A stretch of DNA of 64,000 bases from Cellulomonas cellasea (GTDB taxonomy: Bacteria > Actinomycetota > Actinomycetes > Actinomycetales > Cellulomonadaceae): NCBI RefSeq assembly GCF_030372105.1, contig NZ_JAUDBQ010000004.1, positions 62,001 through 126,000 on the forward strand. The letters are read 5' to 3'. Position 1 is the first letter of the stretch, and each line of letters opens with the position of its first letter. Under the pieces are notes generated by a model. The model was not told the DNA's origin and did no database searches. It worked only from the letters and a program-made list of their open reading frames with translations. This document shows, piece by piece, positions 62,737 to 64,000 of this stretch. The translations under genes were made by a program, and so were the position numbers.

Positions 62737-63224
62737 TTGACATTGACGAACGCTTGAAGTTGCTATTAGAGGAAGGGAGGGACAGGTACCGGACTGTGAA
62801 CGGCTCACCATTCTGGGGTGACTCTGAGGCCGGGTGTGTTATCACCGAGAAGGGCGCGCTGTTTGACGTTTCTCCTTGGTCGAGGGGTCGCACGCTCCCA
62901 CCTGAACTAACTGGAGCCACTTCGCACATAGTGCAGGTCTACTTGACAATCACGCTCGGCAACGACTGGCGCGCTATACACGGCATGCGATTTCTCAGGA
63001 TTAGCACTCCTGATACAGGGCTTCCACCTGGCTTCGAGGTGCTGGAGGAACCCGGGCGCCGGCGAGTCGGACTCCGCATCCATTGCGATCCGGAAATACT
63101 GCTGGGCGAGTTGTTTGACAAAAGAATGGCGATTGATCTAGCACGCGCTCTTGTGGTTCCGTTCGACCGCCTCATTGCCTCATACCGGCACCCCGACGGA
63201 TTGCCGGCCTTCCCCCAGGGGTGA
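62733..63224 (+). CDS. Immunity protein copy 3
   Basis: 163 residues from a TTG that overlaps the stop of the orphan tip. IDIDERLKLLLEEGRDRYRT, PFWGDSEAGCVITEKGALFD, TITLGNDWRAIHGMRFLRIS and SYRHPDGLPAFPQG show it to be closest to copy 1. It may protect against siblings that carry the copy-3 tip. Intact frame, unlike the tip before it. Confidence 0.75.
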   Translation: MIDIDERLKLLLEEGRDRYRTVNGSPFWGDSEAGCVITEKGALFDVSPWSRGRTLPPELTGATSHIVQVYLTITLGNDWRAIHGMRFLRISTPDTGLPPGFEVLEEPGRRRVGLRIHCDPEILLGELFDKRMAIDLARALVVPFDRLIASYRHPDGLPAFPQG

Positions 63225-63389
63225 CCGCCCGCCCGGTATCCGTACGGCGATGCGCCTGGCGGTCGTGTCGCCTGCATCAATTCCGACCCAGCTGTTCGAC
63301 TCGGCAACCTGTTCAGCAGACGTAAGACGCTCGAGATGGCGTATGGGCGGCTTTCGGGCTTCCCGAGTGCTCAGGCGCGAACCTTCGAG

Positions 63390-63450
63390 CCGTTAAGGTC
63401 TATCTCTCCCTAGCGTTTGGGGACGACTGGCGTCAGAGGCAAGGGTGAGC
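63390..63450 (+). pseudogene. Remnant of another immunity gene
   Basis: A short stretch, GTTAAGGTCTATCTCTCCC and on through GACGACTGGCGT, reads VKVYLSLAFGDDWRQR, similar to the VYLAISLGNDWRS part of the immunity family. Nothing before or after in this frame continues the protein. The whole of 63225-63498 is otherwise empty. Confidence 0.55.
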
Positions 63451-63498
63451 TTCCTGTCGGGGATGAATTTGACATCAAGAATGGGGTGCTCGCAACAG

Positions 63499-64000
63499 GT
63501 GATTGGATTAGATCCACGGCTAGTTGAGATCATGCAAGCAGCGGGCGCCCATTACCGGGCGATGAGTGAGGGCGACTATTGGGGAGCTGTCGATGCCGGT
63601 CTCGTGATCTCAGAGCGAGACGGCACGTTCGAGATCAACTCGTGGGAACGTGGCGCGTTTGACGGGCTAAGGCTCAGAGGAGCGACGCTTTCGGTCGTCG
63701 AGACGTTCTTGACGATGTGGTACGGCGACTCTTGGCGGATGCAACAGAACTGGGATGTCTTGAGGATCGCGGGAAGCGCAAAGGATCTCCCCCCGGGATT
63801 CGAGGTGTCTCAAGGGCCACACGGTTCGGGCATTCTGACGATCCACAGCGTTTCGCCCGTTCGCGTGGATAACTTGCTTCATACCCGGACTGCGATCGGG
63901 TTGGCCCGCGCGTTGTCGGTTTCTTTAGGTGATCTGATTGCGTCCTATCGAGACCCAAATGGTCTGCCCGCCTTCCCGCAGGGTCGATCCCAAGATGTAT
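63499..64000 (+). CDS. Immunity protein copy 4, divergent, runs off the window
   Basis: At least 167 residues from GTG 63499; in-frame ATGs at 63463 and 63481 are alternatives. Reads LDPRLVEIMQAAGAHYRAMS, DYWGAVDAGLVISERDGTFE, WYGDSWRMQQNWDVLRI and SYRDPNGLPAFPQGRSQDV. Clearly the same family as copies 1-3 but much more different than they are from each other. No toxin tip precedes it in the window. The frame is still open at the last base, though by length it should end very soon after. Confidence 0.75.
   Translation, partial: MIGLDPRLVEIMQAAGAHYRAMSEGDYWGAVDAGLVISERDGTFEINSWERGAFDGLRLRGATLSVVETFLTMWYGDSWRMQQNWDVLRIAGSAKDLPPGFEVSQGPHGSGILTIHSVSPVRVDNLLHTRTAIGLARALSVSLGDLIASYRDPNGLPAFPQGRSQDV

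Overview
The window is very GC-rich and gene-dense. It carries typical actinobacterial arrangements: a FasR-type regulator beside fabD-fabH-acpP-fabF, homodimeric-type aceE, AhpE-type peroxiredoxin next to DUF3052, an RNase H/phosphatase fusion, polyphosphate glucokinase, GlnA2-GlnE and a type VII secretion locus. Chemoreceptors and a sigma28-like promoter suggest motility. Together this points to a Micrococcales actinomycete, most likely near Cellulomonas or Oerskovia; the genus is inferred from gene content, not from a search.

Layout. Bases 1-2.1 kb hold a YhgE/Pip membrane protein and an ABC-like ATPase read leftwards behind a perfect TetR-type palindrome. Bases 2.2-9.4 kb hold peptide deformylase, DUF3145, the FAS-II initiation and elongation operon (fabD-fabH-acpP-fabF, leftwards) and its presumed regulator fasR. 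aceE follows, then DUF3052-ahpE, tRNA-Val(UAC) and a HicAB toxin-antitoxin pair. Bases 14.3-18.4 kb hold a MOSC protein and an overlapping Nif3/zinc-ribbon/RNase H-phosphatase run, followed by yaaA and the RNase P RNA. Bases 19.8-32.2 kb hold small enzymes, map-ppgK, panB, nadE, glnA2 and glnE. Bases 32.2-47.4 kb are more accessory: tandem AI-2E exporters, two intact chemoreceptors and one decayed, a universal stress protein, DUF4173, an ECF sigma factor with a membrane partner, YihY and GAP-family membrane proteins.

Bases 47.7-64 kb are a type VII secretion island. A leftward operon of seven tightly overlapping ORFs begins with a 34-codon ORF. It continues with an RDD-FHA protein, a short EccB-like anchor with D-x-x-T-G repeats, EccD, a MinD/ParA-like protein, the EccC triple ATPase and a second MinD/ParA-like protein. 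Divergently transcribed are two ESAT-6-like small proteins, three accessory genes and a polymorphic toxin whose C-terminus is a TNT-type NAD glycohydrolase. This toxin is cut by a single in-frame TGA. Its immunity gene overlaps its end. Downstream lie two further toxin-tip/immunity cassettes without trafficking domains, then a remnant and a fourth immunity paralogue running off the window. Base composition drops visibly in this last part.

Many genes have a TANNNT box 6-8 bases before the start codon, which indicates leaderless transcripts and helps fix several starts. The best candidates for something new are the split TNT toxin with its tandem orphan tips, the minimal EccB-like protein, the coupled 34-codon ORF, and the two ParA-like proteins whose P-loops have no lysine.
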